From Cyanobacteriota bacterium (GTDB lineage Bacteria > Cyanobacteriota > Cyanobacteriia > Leptolyngbyales > Leptolyngbyaceae): a stretch of 41,872 bases of DNA. The notes beneath the pieces are model-generated. The model searched no databases. It was not told where the DNA came from and saw only the letters and a program-made list of their open reading frames with translations. Within the stretch, counting starts at the first letter, position 1. The number at the start of each line of letters is the position of its first letter. The position numbers were made by a program, and so were the translations under genes. This document shows positions 16,887 through 24,754 of the stretch, piece after piece. Location: assembly GCA_026389365.1 (NCBI GenBank), contig JAPLHZ010000180.1, forward strand, positions 1-41,872. The letters are read 5' to 3'.

Positions 16887-18416
16887 TTGAATCGGCAAGC
16901 ACTTATTGAACCAAAAGACGATATTGTTAGCCTCCAAAGTGCGTTTCTCAGATCTAAATCATTGGAAAGTAGGAAGATCTTGGGGCAGTTCTTTACAGGA
17001 TCCGTTGTGTCCGATTACATGGCATCTCTGGTTGTCAAGCCCAAAAGTAAGATTATTCGCATACTGGATGCTGGCGCAGGAACAGGTATATTAGCCGCGT
17101 CTACTGCTTTGTATTGCTTGAATATGGGTTGTAAGACTGTTCATGCTGTACTGTACGAACTAGACTCCGAAGCAGTTGCAAGCCTTAAACAGGCGATGAA
17201 TATCGTTAAGCGTTTGTTTTGCGAACAACTGGGAACATTTACTTACGAAATTTGTTGTGAAGACTTTGTACTTGCTAGACCAGATAAAGAAAAAACTGTT
17301 CACCCCTTTGATATATCGGTAATCAACCCTCCATATTTTAAATACAGTGCGAAAGATTCACCTTATGCTAGAGCGGTAGCCGATTTGTATCACGGCGATC
17401 CGAATATATATGCTTCATTCATGGCAGTTGTAATAGCTTGCATGAAGGCTGACGGTCAAATAATAACGATAACACCTCGCAGCTTCACAAACGGACTATA
17501 CTTCAAGGGTTTCCGTGAATACCTGCTAACTGAATCAGCACTGAGCTTAATTCATATTTTCAAACATCGAGACAAGGTGTTTAATCATGATGACTCAGCG
17601 GTGCTTCAAGAAAACATTATTTGCTACTTTGTTAAAGGCAGTAATACTGACATCATAACAGTTCGATCGAGTGACTGTGATGCCAGCATCAACAATGCTG
17701 ATGAAAAACAATATCCGGTTCATTTAATCGTCGATTATTCAAATGATCAAAGACTAATTAGAATTCCTGAGTCAGATTCTGCTGCTAGCATTTTGAAACA
17801 AGCTGAAACTTTCAAAACCACTTTTGAAGGTGCTGGATATTTTATTTCGACTGGTCGTGTGGTCGAGCATCGTGCCCGCCAATATATCACCGAAGATACT
17901 AGTGCTGAAAACACGGTTCCGCTTTACCGTCCACATAATGTGACACCATTAATGGCAACTTGGATAGGTAATCACAAGAAAGATGTAGCCTTTAAGCTTA
18001 ATGAAGGCCATACCAAACATACGATGAAGAATGGTACTTATGTGTTGCTAAAACGTTTTTCATCCAAAGACGAAAAACGCCGCTTAGTTGCTAGCGTTCA
18101 CCTTGAAAACATGCACTATTGTGAATTGATTGGTTTTGGTAACAAAACAAATTATATCGGTATATTAGGTGGTGAATTATCCACTATTGAAGCCTATGGA
18201 CTTGCAACTGTTCTTAATTCATCATTCATGGACAAGTATTTCAGGTGCATTTCAGGAAATACACAAGTAAATGCTACTGAAATTAGAGTAATGAAATTTC
18301 CATCCCGCGACCAAGTGAAAGAAATTGGCGATAAATCGCACAAGCTGAGGCTTTTTGAAACGGCTAAAATTGACTTGATTGTGAATCCAATTCTTGGTGT
18401 AGTAGATTCAATATAA
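16887..18416 (+). CDS. Type II DNA adenine-N6 methyltransferase (PstI/BsuBI-type partner)
   Basis: The 509-residue protein has KILGQFFTGSVVSDYMA, the SAM-binding motif ILDAGAGTGILAAST, and the catalytic motif IV NPPY (SVINPPYFKYSAKDSPYA), all features of N6-adenine methyltransferases of the Eco57I/PstI kind. It should protect the site cut by the following nuclease; by analogy to PstI/BsuBI that is CTGCAG. The frame opens with TTG at 16887, the first start after the in-frame TGA at 16878-16880. A tiny 11-codon ORF from ATG 16874 overlaps it, and no strong ribosome-binding site is seen. It ends 11 bp before the nuclease gene. The short leader from attI is typical of cassette genes. Confidence 0.9.
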   Translation: MNRQALIEPKDDIVSLQSAFLRSKSLESRKILGQFFTGSVVSDYMASLVVKPKSKIIRILDAGAGTGILAASTALYCLNMGCKTVHAVLYELDSEAVASLKQAMNIVKRLFCEQLGTFTYEICCEDFVLARPDKEKTVHPFDISVINPPYFKYSAKDSPYARAVADLYHGDPNIYASFMAVVIACMKADGQIITITPRSFTNGLYFKGFREYLLTESALSLIHIFKHRDKVFNHDDSAVLQENIICYFVKGSNTDIITVRSSDCDASINNADEKQYPVHLIVDYSNDQRLIRIPESDSAASILKQAETFKTTFEGAGYFISTGRVVEHRARQYITEDTSAENTVPLYRPHNVTPLMATWIGNHKKDVAFKLNEGHTKHTMKNGTYVLLKRFSSKDEKRRLVASVHLENMHYCELIGFGNKTNYIGILGGELSTIEAYGLATVLNSSFMDKYFRCISGNTQVNATEIRVMKFPSRDQVKEIGDKSHKLRLFETAKIDLIVNPILGVVDSI

Positions 18417-18427
18417 GGGGGTAAAAT

Positions 18428-19414
18428 TTGGAATTCACGGCACAACAAAAAGAAAAACTAAATGAAGCAAAAACATTATTGACTGCCTTTGGGCTGCCCA
18501 AAGCACAGTGTAACGATCGATCGGCATGGGTCTTTTTGTCGCTGGCTAATATAAAACCTTTGGACGACTGGAGTTCATCGACAGCACCGCTTTTGCCAAC
18601 CGTGAATATCATGGAATTCATCCGTAATGAATATGGAATGGACTATAAGCCGAACAGTCGCGAAACTATCAGAAGACAAACACTTCATCAATTCGAGCAA
18701 GCCCGTATTGTCGATCGAAACCGAGACGATCCTACGCGAGCAACTAATAGTAAAGATAATAACTATTCATTGAATCAGTCAATATTGGAGATTCTGGCGG
18801 AATATCCACACGGCGGCTGGTTGGGGAAAGTTCAAGACTACAAGGACGCGGTGCCCGAATTGAAGGCACAATACGAACGCGCTCTCGATCTGCACAAAAT
18901 TCCAATTAGCTTACCCAGCGGCGAAACCATTACACTGTCACCTGGAAAGCATAACCAGCTTCACGCCGACATTGTTCACGAATTCTGTTCGCGCTTCATC
19001 GGTGCTGGTGGTCAATTGTTATACATTGGTGATACCGCCAGCAGTCGAAAAGAAGGCGGAAAGCTGATGTTCTTAGAAGCCGAATACCTGGAATCCTTGG
19101 GTGTCCCCCCAATATCACATGAAAAATTGCCAGATATTGTAGTATACGACGAAGATCGGGAATGGCTGTTTTTGATTGAAGCAGTTACTAGTCATGGCCC
19201 TATATCCCCAAAACGTTGGGTTGAACTTGAAGAAGCCTTCAAAGATTGTAAGGTTGGTCTTGTGTATGTGACAGCGTTTCCAGACCGTGCTGAATTTCGC
19301 AAGAATGCGGCTGATATTGCATGGGAAACTGAAGTGTGGATTGCCGATAACCCAGACCATATGGTTCATTTTAATGGTGAGCGTTTTCTTGGCCCTCATG
19401 ACAAAAGCAGCTAA
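18428..19414 (+). CDS. Type II restriction endonuclease, BsuBI/PstI family
   Basis: The 328-residue protein matches this family throughout its C-terminal half: [55 protein letters not shown] and [18 protein letters not shown], then [12 protein letters not shown] and [18 protein letters not shown]. The PD..EA pattern in [18 protein letters not shown] is the likely metal-binding catalytic core. PstI and BsuBI cut CTGCAG; the same specificity is inferred. Start is TTG at 18428 with AAGGGGG nine bases upstream. The TAA stop (19412-19414) lies inside the R'' box of the cassette's attC site. Confidence 0.95.
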   Translation: MEFTAQQKEKLNEAKTLLTAFGLPKAQCNDRSAWVFLSLANIKPLDDWSSSTAPLLPTVNIMEFIRNEYGMDYKPNSRETIRRQTLHQFEQARIVDRNRDDPTRATNSKDNNYSLNQSILEILAEYPHGGWLGKVQDYKDAVPELKAQYERALDLHKIPISLPSGETITLSPGKHNQLHADIVHEFCSRFIGAGGQLLYIGDTASSRKEGGKLMFLEAEYLESLGVPPISHEKLPDIVVYDEDREWLFLIEAVTSHGPISPKRWVELEEAFKDCKVGLVYVTAFPDRAEFRKNAADIAWETEVWIADNPDHMVHFNGERFLGPHDKSS

Positions 19415-19500
19415 CAAGCGCTTGCACGCGGAACGGTGACATACACTATCAGTTATGATGCCTATTTAATTGCCGTCCGGTGAAGCGCAAGCCGTTAGGC
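19409..19500 (+). other. attC recombination site 1
   Basis: R'' is AGCTAAC (19409-19415) and R' is GTTAGGC (19494-19500). The arms AAGCGCTTGCACGCGGAAC and GTCCGGTGAAGCGCAAGCC pair imperfectly, leaving unpaired bases as in known attC hairpins. Crossover is expected between G19494 and T19495. Confidence 0.88.
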
Positions 19501-19629
19501 TTTATTCGCAGGTTTAAGACAGAACTGATTTATCCAGTTCATGGCGATAGACTTCGTTCATGTAGCCGCAAATTTTATTCACCAGATCGAATAATTGCAC
19601 ATGGCAAAGTTGTAATAATGGCAGAGTAA

Positions 19630-20478
19630 TTGATCACAAAATCTATGCGAGTACTCAGCTACAATATTCATGGTTGGCGAACGATCGAAGGTAAACCTAA
19701 TTACGATCTACTCCTGCGATTGCTCACTTCGATCGAAGCCGACGTGATTGGACTCAACGAGGTCTATCATCCTGAGCCAACCGAAGCAGGGCCAGCACTC
19801 AATTGGCTTGCTGAACAACTCGGTATGCAAGTCGTGTTTGCCGCCAAACGATCCTACGAAGAGGGCGATCGTCCCTTTGGAGCTTCTGGAAATGCCCTCC
19901 TGACGCGCTTTCCCCTCGTCTCAACCTACTCCGGCTTGTACACACCGATCGCAGGGAAAAAGCAACGCGGCTGGTTAGAAACACAACTCGACCTGGGAAA
20001 CCGCCGCACCCTCTCCATCCTCGTGACCCACCTCGCTCACGAAGATGAGACCACCCGCCAGAATCAATTCGCTGAACAGATCAACTGGTTCAACCAAAGT
20101 GGTCAGCGCCCCGATCTAATTCTGGGAGACTTCAACTGCCTCAATCCCAAAGACTTTACCCATCTCTCAGACTTGGATGCCGTATTGAACCAGTTGCCTG
20201 AAGTCGCCCAACATCTGTCCAACTCGCCCAACGGACCCCAACTCACCCACCAAGTTGAACAGGCAGGCTACATTGATACAGGTGCATGGCAAGGGTTGCG
20301 CGATCGCGGCACCTTTGTAGGCGCTGAGATTCCCGTGCGGCTCGATTACATCTGGGTGCGATCAGATTCGGCGGTGCGCTTGGTCAAGGCTGCAATTGTC
20401 GAAGAAGAGATCGGTCAAGAAGCCTCAGATCATCGTCCTGTAATGGCAGACTTCAAACTGCAAACACTGGATGAGTAA
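19630..20478 (+). CDS. Endonuclease/exonuclease/phosphatase (EEP) family hydrolase
   Basis: The protein (about 282 residues, or 274 from the inner ATG 19654) shows all EEP motifs in order: LSYNIHGW (Asn), IGLNEVY (metal-binding Glu), GNALLTRFPL, LVTHLAHED (His), ILGDFNCL (Asp/Asn), VRLDYIWV and ASDHRPVMAD (catalytic Asp-His). Such Mg-dependent enzymes cleave phosphodiester or phosphate-ester bonds in DNA, lipids or inositol phosphates; the substrate is not apparent. The frame's first ATG lies at 19630. It sits after attC site 1 but contains many CGATCG words like the host chromosome, so it may be host DNA rather than cassette cargo. Confidence 0.88.
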   Translation: MITKSMRVLSYNIHGWRTIEGKPNYDLLLRLLTSIEADVIGLNEVYHPEPTEAGPALNWLAEQLGMQVVFAAKRSYEEGDRPFGASGNALLTRFPLVSTYSGLYTPIAGKKQRGWLETQLDLGNRRTLSILVTHLAHEDETTRQNQFAEQINWFNQSGQRPDLILGDFNCLNPKDFTHLSDLDAVLNQLPEVAQHLSNSPNGPQLTHQVEQAGYIDTGAWQGLRDRGTFVGAEIPVRLDYIWVRSDSAVRLVKAAIVEEEIGQEASDHRPVMADFKLQTLDE

Positions 20479-20807
20479 AATGCTTGAACGGTAATGTAGT
20501 GAGTGGTAAGGTGGGAGAACGCCCCCAAAGCGAGAGACTGAGCATACAAGCATCACTCCCCAAGTTAAAAATCCATGAATATTCTTCCTGCCAAGTGAGA
20601 GATTGAGTATACTGAGGCTAAGGTTGGAAAAGGTGGAGGCGATCGATAACATCTTCCCCAACATCAACTACCGCGTTTATCGCCCCTTGTAATTGCCCCC
20701 ATATAGTTGTTTGAGGTTCCAGAGATTCGCCAACAGAGTCATTCATTTACGGATGGTTCTGTGGCGAAAACGATCGATTTTAGGAAGTTTGGTTTTGAGA
20801 CGTTGCC

Positions 20808-20949
20808 TTAGTTGCGCAATTCATGACCGTAGCGAACTCTGCCACCCGCCCAATGCAACTTTTCTCGTAATGTTCGGTTAAGAGTAGTGTTTGAGTCGAA
20901 TGGCATCACGGACTTGATCTAGGAGTTTCTTCTTAGGTGGGATTTCCAT
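20808..20949 (-). pseudogene. intI/nadK chimera, copy B (frameshifted)
   Basis: This copy has the same start (ATG at 20949) and tail as 16430-16570, but one additional T in CGGTTAAG at 20876-20881 gives a TAA after HYS. It therefore encodes only a 23-codon remnant. The loss of frame here but not in copy A argues against either product having a needed function. Confidence 0.75.
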
Positions 20950-21049
20950 AAGATCTCACGGGTGATTGTGTTGTGAAAAGCTAACCTTCGTTAAGACTTT
21001 ATGAGAGGATGGCGACCTATGGGAGGGGTGACTATACTGAAGTGAGTCC

Positions 21050-21191
21050 ACCTAAAGATCCCAATTTGGGGTGTTAGACGGACAGATTGGCGACCTAAGC
21101 ACCCGTTTGGATGGGTTAGGCAGAAATACTTCTACCTAAGATCCTGTTTCAGAGTGTTAGGCGGAATGAGTTCAGTCTAAATAAATAGTTA
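21050..21191 (+). other. attI-like site with three hairpin repeats, copy B
   Basis: Repeat units begin at 21050 (ACCTAAAG), 21093 and 21134 and match copy A apart from small differences in the first unit. The site ends AATAG|TTA with the crossover G at 21188; cassette 2 starts at 21189. Confidence 0.65.
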
Positions 21192-22654
21192 TACGGCTTG
21201 AGCGTTTGGTAAAGGCGAGAATAAAATGGATGTTAGATTTTTTCTATATCATTGACAAATACAATACTTTTGCAAGTGCCCTTGCAAAATAAGTCAAAAA
21301 GATAACATGGCTGTACTACGTGGTTACGCTCAATGTGAAACATGCGGAGAAAATTATATTTTGCGAGCGGGAGTTGGAACAGAAAAATTTCAGCCTCACA
21401 CTTTTGATTGCAAGTCTTGTGGAATATCAATATCAGTAATAGTTAGAGCAAATCCACCTAGTGCCCATTTTGAACCCGAAGAAAACGTCGTTATTGAAGA
21501 TAGTGAAGGCGAAAATGCAGTTATCTTAAACCTGCACCCATTTTTTGCATTTGACAGCGATGAAATACACGATCGTGTAGCATTTCCTTCTTTAATGTAT
21601 GGATCAAAAATAGAACCATATCTAAGGCTTGTCCCAAATCAATATTTTATGGGTATTCAGACTCAAGACATAGCACTACAATTTGGTGTGCCAAATGCAG
21701 CTAATCTCTGGACTACAGTTAAAAATGTCTTTTTGCTGCAAGAGCAAGAGGGGGCAGAGAAAAGTAAAAGAGTTAGGAAAGCAATTGAATATTACGAAAA
21801 GCAACGTCAAAAATATTTCTCGGAAACAAATGTGTCAACTTCCAAAGAGGTTGTATTTAATTTCTTCGACAGTCTCTTCTATCCACGCTTTGGAAAGATT
21901 TTAGAGCCTGCAATTAAATTAATTTACGAGATCAAACGTGACTATCCACAAGAGTTTTCGGAGTTTTTGGAATTTTACTCAAGTAATCTTAAGACTCAGC
22001 ATTTAAGGCAATATCTTTCAATATTTTCTGATTATTTCAAGATATATAATCAGCTAAGTCAAATGGTTGTACATTCGCGAATTGATGATGAGGATGTTGA
22101 AGACAAGATAGTTGGCTCAAAGTCATTTGAAGCCGTGAAATTATATTATGGTCAAGCCTATGAATCTATCACGAGCTTTTTTGTGGTATTTGCTTGTCTA
22201 AACAATATTTTTCTTGGACGAACTTACGACCAGTTTGAATCAATGACATTCAGTAGGTATATGAAGGACCTGAGCAAGGAAAATAAAGCTAATCCTTTTA
22301 AACTCACACACCCATTCTATACTTTCACGGATGGTTTAGACAGTACGTTAAGAAACGGTTCACATCATGCTTCGATATGGAGGGACGGAGAAAAGGTTTT
22401 ATATAGAAGCGGTGGCACTGGTGCTCAACGAGAAATCGCGTACAGTCGCTACCTTCACTTGTGTAATAAGTTGACGATATCGCTATCGGTGTTATTTATC
22501 ATTGAGCTTGAGTTGGGAGATGTACAATAAATAAAAATATTTGTGCCGTTAGGTAAATGATGTGCAGATCGCCGTATAACAATTCGGTTGCAGCGGACGG
22601 TTGAAAGATTTTGGTATAGAAGCAAAGGTTAATCGCCGCCGCTGAACCGAGTCG
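21189..22654 (+). mobile_element. Integron gene cassette 2 (zinc-ribbon/HEPN-like protein)
   Basis: The cassette starts TTATACGGC at 21189 and ends at G22654. GTTATACGGC is the exact complement of GCCGTATAAC at 22571-22580, the R'' side of its own attC. It carries one gene on the + strand. Confidence 0.88.
21307..22530 (+). CDS. Zinc-ribbon protein with C-terminal HEPN-like motif, function unknown
   Basis: The 407-residue protein starts with a zinc ribbon: CETC at residues 10-13 and CKSC at 35-38. The rest is mainly helical and AT-rich in coding. Near the C-terminus RNGSHH (Arg349-His354) fits the R-x4-H pattern, often RN followed by H, of HEPN-type ribonuclease domains, with helical flanks (LHLCNKLTISLSVLFIIEL). 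HEPN proteins in mobile DNA are frequently toxins or phage-defence nucleases, so defence is possible, but I do not recognise the family and the motif is short. ATG 21307 is the only cassette gene start and follows about 118 bp after attI. No antitoxin-like partner gene is visible in the cassette. Confidence 0.75.
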   Translation: MAVLRGYAQCETCGENYILRAGVGTEKFQPHTFDCKSCGISISVIVRANPPSAHFEPEENVVIEDSEGENAVILNLHPFFAFDSDEIHDRVAFPSLMYGSKIEPYLRLVPNQYFMGIQTQDIALQFGVPNAANLWTTVKNVFLLQEQEGAEKSKRVRKAIEYYEKQRQKYFSETNVSTSKEVVFNFFDSLFYPRFGKILEPAIKLIYEIKRDYPQEFSEFLEFYSSNLKTQHLRQYLSIFSDYFKIYNQLSQMVVHSRIDDEDVEDKIVGSKSFEAVKLYYGQAYESITSFFVVFACLNNIFLGRTYDQFESMTFSRYMKDLSKENKANPFKLTHPFYTFTDGLDSTLRNGSHHASIWRDGEKVLYRSGGTGAQREIAYSRYLHLCNKLTISLSVLFIIELELGDVQ

Positions 22655-22660
22655 TTAGGC
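22574..22660 (+). other. attC recombination site 2
   Basis: R'' is GTATAAC (22574-22580) and R' is GTTAGGC (22654-22660). The arms AATTCGGTTGCAGCGG and CCGCTGAACCGAGTC pair almost completely, with one extra G on the left arm, the typical extrahelical base that sets strand choice. Crossover lies after G22654. Confidence 0.9.
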
Positions 22661-23259
22661 GGCATTGCCCGTCACAGTCATTGGAGAGTATCATGAAATT
22701 CTACAAAGCACCCTGGAGCAAGTTACTCATCATCACCTCCTCGCTCGTCACCGCATTGGGTGCTGGCATCGCGATCGGCTTCATTTGGAGCGGTCACGAG
22801 GTGCTGACGTGGGTTGCAGCACTTCCGATTGCAATCGTCGCTGGCAGCGCGCTGTTTATGATTCGCGGATATACCGTTACTGCTAACGCCCTTTTAATCC
22901 ATCGTCTGTTCTGGACGACGCGGCTGCCGTTGGGCTGCCTCGAATCGGTGCTCTTTGAACCCGATGCGATGCGCGGAAGCATTCGTCTGTGCGGCAACGG
23001 CGGCTTGTTTTCATTCACGGGCTTGTTCCGCAACAAGACGCTGGGTAATTACCACGCGTTTGCCACCGACCTGCGTCGAACGGTGGTATTGCGTTTCCCT
23101 TCACGCACCGTAGTTGTCTCACCAGCGGCACCGGAGACTTTTGCTCTTGATATTGCAGCTTCTAGCCATGCCGCCTAACAAGGCGCTTCAGCGAACCTGG
23201 CCATCGCGCCTCGGTTGCAATAATTGCTTTTCGGCGGCCAGGTCGCTGAGCTTACTTCG
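22655..23259 (+). mobile_element. Integron gene cassette 3 (small membrane protein)
   Basis: The cassette runs from TTAGGCGGCA (22655) to G23259. GTTAGGCGGCA is the complement of TGCCGCCTAAC at 23169-23179, the R'' side of its attC. One gene fills it. Its GC content is visibly higher than cassettes 1 and 2, so the three came from different sources. Confidence 0.88.
22693..23178 (+). CDS. Small membrane protein, possibly with a PH-like domain
   Basis: The 161-residue protein has two N-terminal membrane helices (LLIITSSLVTALGAGIAIGF and LTWVAALPIAIVAGSALFMI) and a cytoplasmic beta-rich domain (RGYTVTANALLIHRLFWTTR, then LPLGCLESVLFEPDAM and TVVLRFPSRTVVVSP) that resembles bacterial PH-like domains. 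Function unknown. ATG 22693 follows a GGAGAG site; an upstream TTG at 22681 is in frame but lacks one. The TAA stop (23176-23178) lies in the attC R'' box. Proteins like this are common cargo of integron cassettes. Confidence 0.75.
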   Translation: MKFYKAPWSKLLIITSSLVTALGAGIAIGFIWSGHEVLTWVAALPIAIVAGSALFMIRGYTVTANALLIHRLFWTTRLPLGCLESVLFEPDAMRGSIRLCGNGGLFSFTGLFRNKTLGNYHAFATDLRRTVVLRFPSRTVVVSPAAPETFALDIAASSHAA

Positions 23260-23265
23260 TTATGT
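23173..23265 (+). other. attC recombination site 3 (end of array)
   Basis: R'' is GCCTAAC (23173-23179) and R' is GTTATGT (23259-23265). The arms GCTTCAGCGAACCTGGCC and GGCCAGGTCGCTGAGC pair with single unpaired bases. The bases after it (TTATGTGGCAG) would be the start of a further cassette, but no matching R'' box follows before nadK, so the array is broken off here. Confidence 0.9.
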
Positions 23266-23352
23266 GGCAGAAATTCAAAAATTTCAGAGCTTGAAACCCG
23301 TTCCGAATTTGGAATTGCTGCTGTGCATTAGAAAGACTGGGTTTCTAAAAAG

Positions 23353-24273
23353 TTAATTTCGCAATTCATGACCATAGCGAACTCGGCCACCTGCCCAATG
23401 CAACTTTTCCCGTAGCGTTCGGTAATAGCAATAATCCTCCCGCAAAACAACAAATTCCGCATTCCGATCGGTCATGCGAATATCAACCCGATGACCGGGA
23501 TACAGCGTTGTTGCCATGACCCCATCCATCCAAAGTTTGGTCGTCAAATCAGGATCGCACAATGCCCAAACGCTAACGACACAGCCCGCTGGGATAATAA
23601 TGGCTCGACTCGACAAACTTAAGGGATTAATCGGAGTAATGACGATCGCTTCCATTCCCGGATGCACAATCGGACCGTTGGCCGCCAGCGTATAACAAGT
23701 GCTGCCCGTGGGGGTCGCAATCAACAAGCCATCGCCTTGATATTGATCCACCACTTGCCCATCGATTTCCATTTCCAAAATAGACGTGACCATCCGATCG
23801 GCGGAAGCGGGTTTGATGCACATCTCATTCAGGGCCAAATATCGGTCGCTCACAGGTTCAAGATTAGAACGATCGTTCCCTTCAAACATCGTCGCCTGCA
23901 ACATCATTCGTCGCTGAATCGCATATCGATCGTCCGCCAATCGGTCCCAGGTTGTTTCGCTGTCAAACTGATCAGCAGATTCGGTCAAAAATCCTAAATG
24001 CCCACCAATATTGACGGCCAAAATCGGAATCCCTTCAGGGGCTAAATACCGCGCTGCCCCCAATGCGGTTCCATCCCCCCCCAACACCACGGCTAGGTCG
24101 ATCGGTCGATCGCTACAAGCAATAAATGCCGGATAGGGATTGTCATAGGCTCCCGAAGCGCCCACTAAAACCGTCGAACCTCTGGCTTCGAGAACCTCCG
24201 CACTTTGCCTTGCTGTGCGTTCTGCGATCCGATTGCCTGCTTTGTAGGTAATCACTACCGTCTTTAACTGCAT
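23353..24273 (-). CDS. nadK: NAD kinase
   Basis: The 306-residue enzyme phosphorylates NAD to NADP with ATP. Motifs: VVLGGDGTALGAARYL (GGDGT active site), NIGGHLGFLTE, YLALNEMCIKPASADRM (NE/D motif) and GDGLLIATPTGSTCYTLAANGPIVHP. Length is normal. The ATG at 24273 lies 8 bp after the upstream membrane-protein gene, so the two are probably co-transcribed. The last 20 codons exist in two further, synonymously diverged copies at 16430-16492 and 20808-20870, fused to an integrase start. The integron array ends about 90 bp from the stop. Confidence 0.95.
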   Translation of the reverse strand: MQLKTVVITYKAGNRIAERTARQSAEVLEARGSTVLVGASGAYDNPYPAFIACSDRPIDLAVVLGGDGTALGAARYLAPEGIPILAVNIGGHLGFLTESADQFDSETTWDRLADDRYAIQRRMMLQATMFEGNDRSNLEPVSDRYLALNEMCIKPASADRMVTSILEMEIDGQVVDQYQGDGLLIATPTGSTCYTLAANGPIVHPGMEAIVITPINPLSLSSRAIIIPAGCVVSVWALCDPDLTTKLWMDGVMATTLYPGHRVDIRMTDRNAEFVVLREDYCYYRTLREKLHWAGGRVRYGHELRN

Positions 24274-24281
24274 AGAATCCT

Positions 24282-24752
24282 TTAGTTCGATTGATTGGTC
24301 TTCGAGTGGTCACCATAAACCTTAGCCCACAGCGGGTGGGACGGACCCTGTTGCTGAATTTTAAGAACTCGTTGCTGAAGCCATAGTTGTTCGGACTCTG
24401 GCAATCCCCAAAGAATATTGCGACTTTGCCAAATCAAAACACTGAGCGTCATGCCGATACATAGGCCCAGCCCGATCGTCGCCAACGGATGAAACATAAT
24501 TCCCACCCGAATCGCCGACCAAGTGAAATACTCCCAAGCCACTTCCCAGACTTTCCGCATTTGCCAAAGACTCCAACTCCCCACCGTCAACCAAAGCCCC
24601 GTAACCACGGCCCATCGTCCCCACACCGTCAATTGGTGAAGACGTTCTATAGCTTGCTGCATTTGGGGATCGATCGGAGATTCAGGAGCAGGAGTTGAGT
24701 TCACGGTGACATTAAGTGACAGGGCTAGAAGGATATCCACATTCGCCAACAA
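24282..24752 (-). CDS. Two-helix membrane protein of unknown function
   Basis: The 156-residue protein has two membrane helices (WAVVTGLWLTVGSWSLW, residues about 47-63, and PLATIGLGLCIGMTLSVLIW, about 88-107), a cytoplasmic helix with the heptad-like EQLWLQQRVLKIQQQG, and a charged tail. I do not recognise a family. It is between the gene for a secreted Pro-rich protein (2 bp away) and nadK (8 bp away), suggesting one three-gene transcript. The ATG chosen at 24752 is the frame's first; MQQAIERLHQL further in would drop about 30 residues. Confidence 0.7.
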   Translation of the reverse strand: MLANVDILLALSLNVTVNSTPAPESPIDPQMQQAIERLHQLTVWGRWAVVTGLWLTVGSWSLWQMRKVWEVAWEYFTWSAIRVGIMFHPLATIGLGLCIGMTLSVLIWQSRNILWGLPESEQLWLQQRVLKIQQQGPSHPLWAKVYGDHSKTNQSN

Positions 24753-24754
24753 AA

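Larger units (their letters stand above)
16808..19494 (+). mobile_element. Integron gene cassette 1 (restriction-modification system)
   Basis: The cassette runs from TTAGCTG at 16808 to the G at 19494. Its first bases with the preceding G (GTTAGCTG) are the exact complement of CAGCTAAC, the R'' box region of its own attC at 19408-19415. That match is expected only if the segment once existed as a circle and was inserted at attI. It holds two genes in one transcript, methyltransferase first. HIP1 words are rare inside compared with the flanking chromosome, in line with foreign origin. Confidence 0.88.
20622..21191. repeat. Duplicated integron platform, copy B
   Basis: Direct repeat of 16258-16810. 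It starts with a 71 bp copy of the GH57 3' end (to the TAA at 20690-20692), carries about 14 extra bases, then the intI/nadK chimera, now frameshifted, and the attI-like repeats. Likeness ends after AATAGTTA at 21191, exactly as in copy A. Copy A then reads GCTG and copy B TACGGC, the first bases of different cassettes. Confidence 0.92.
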
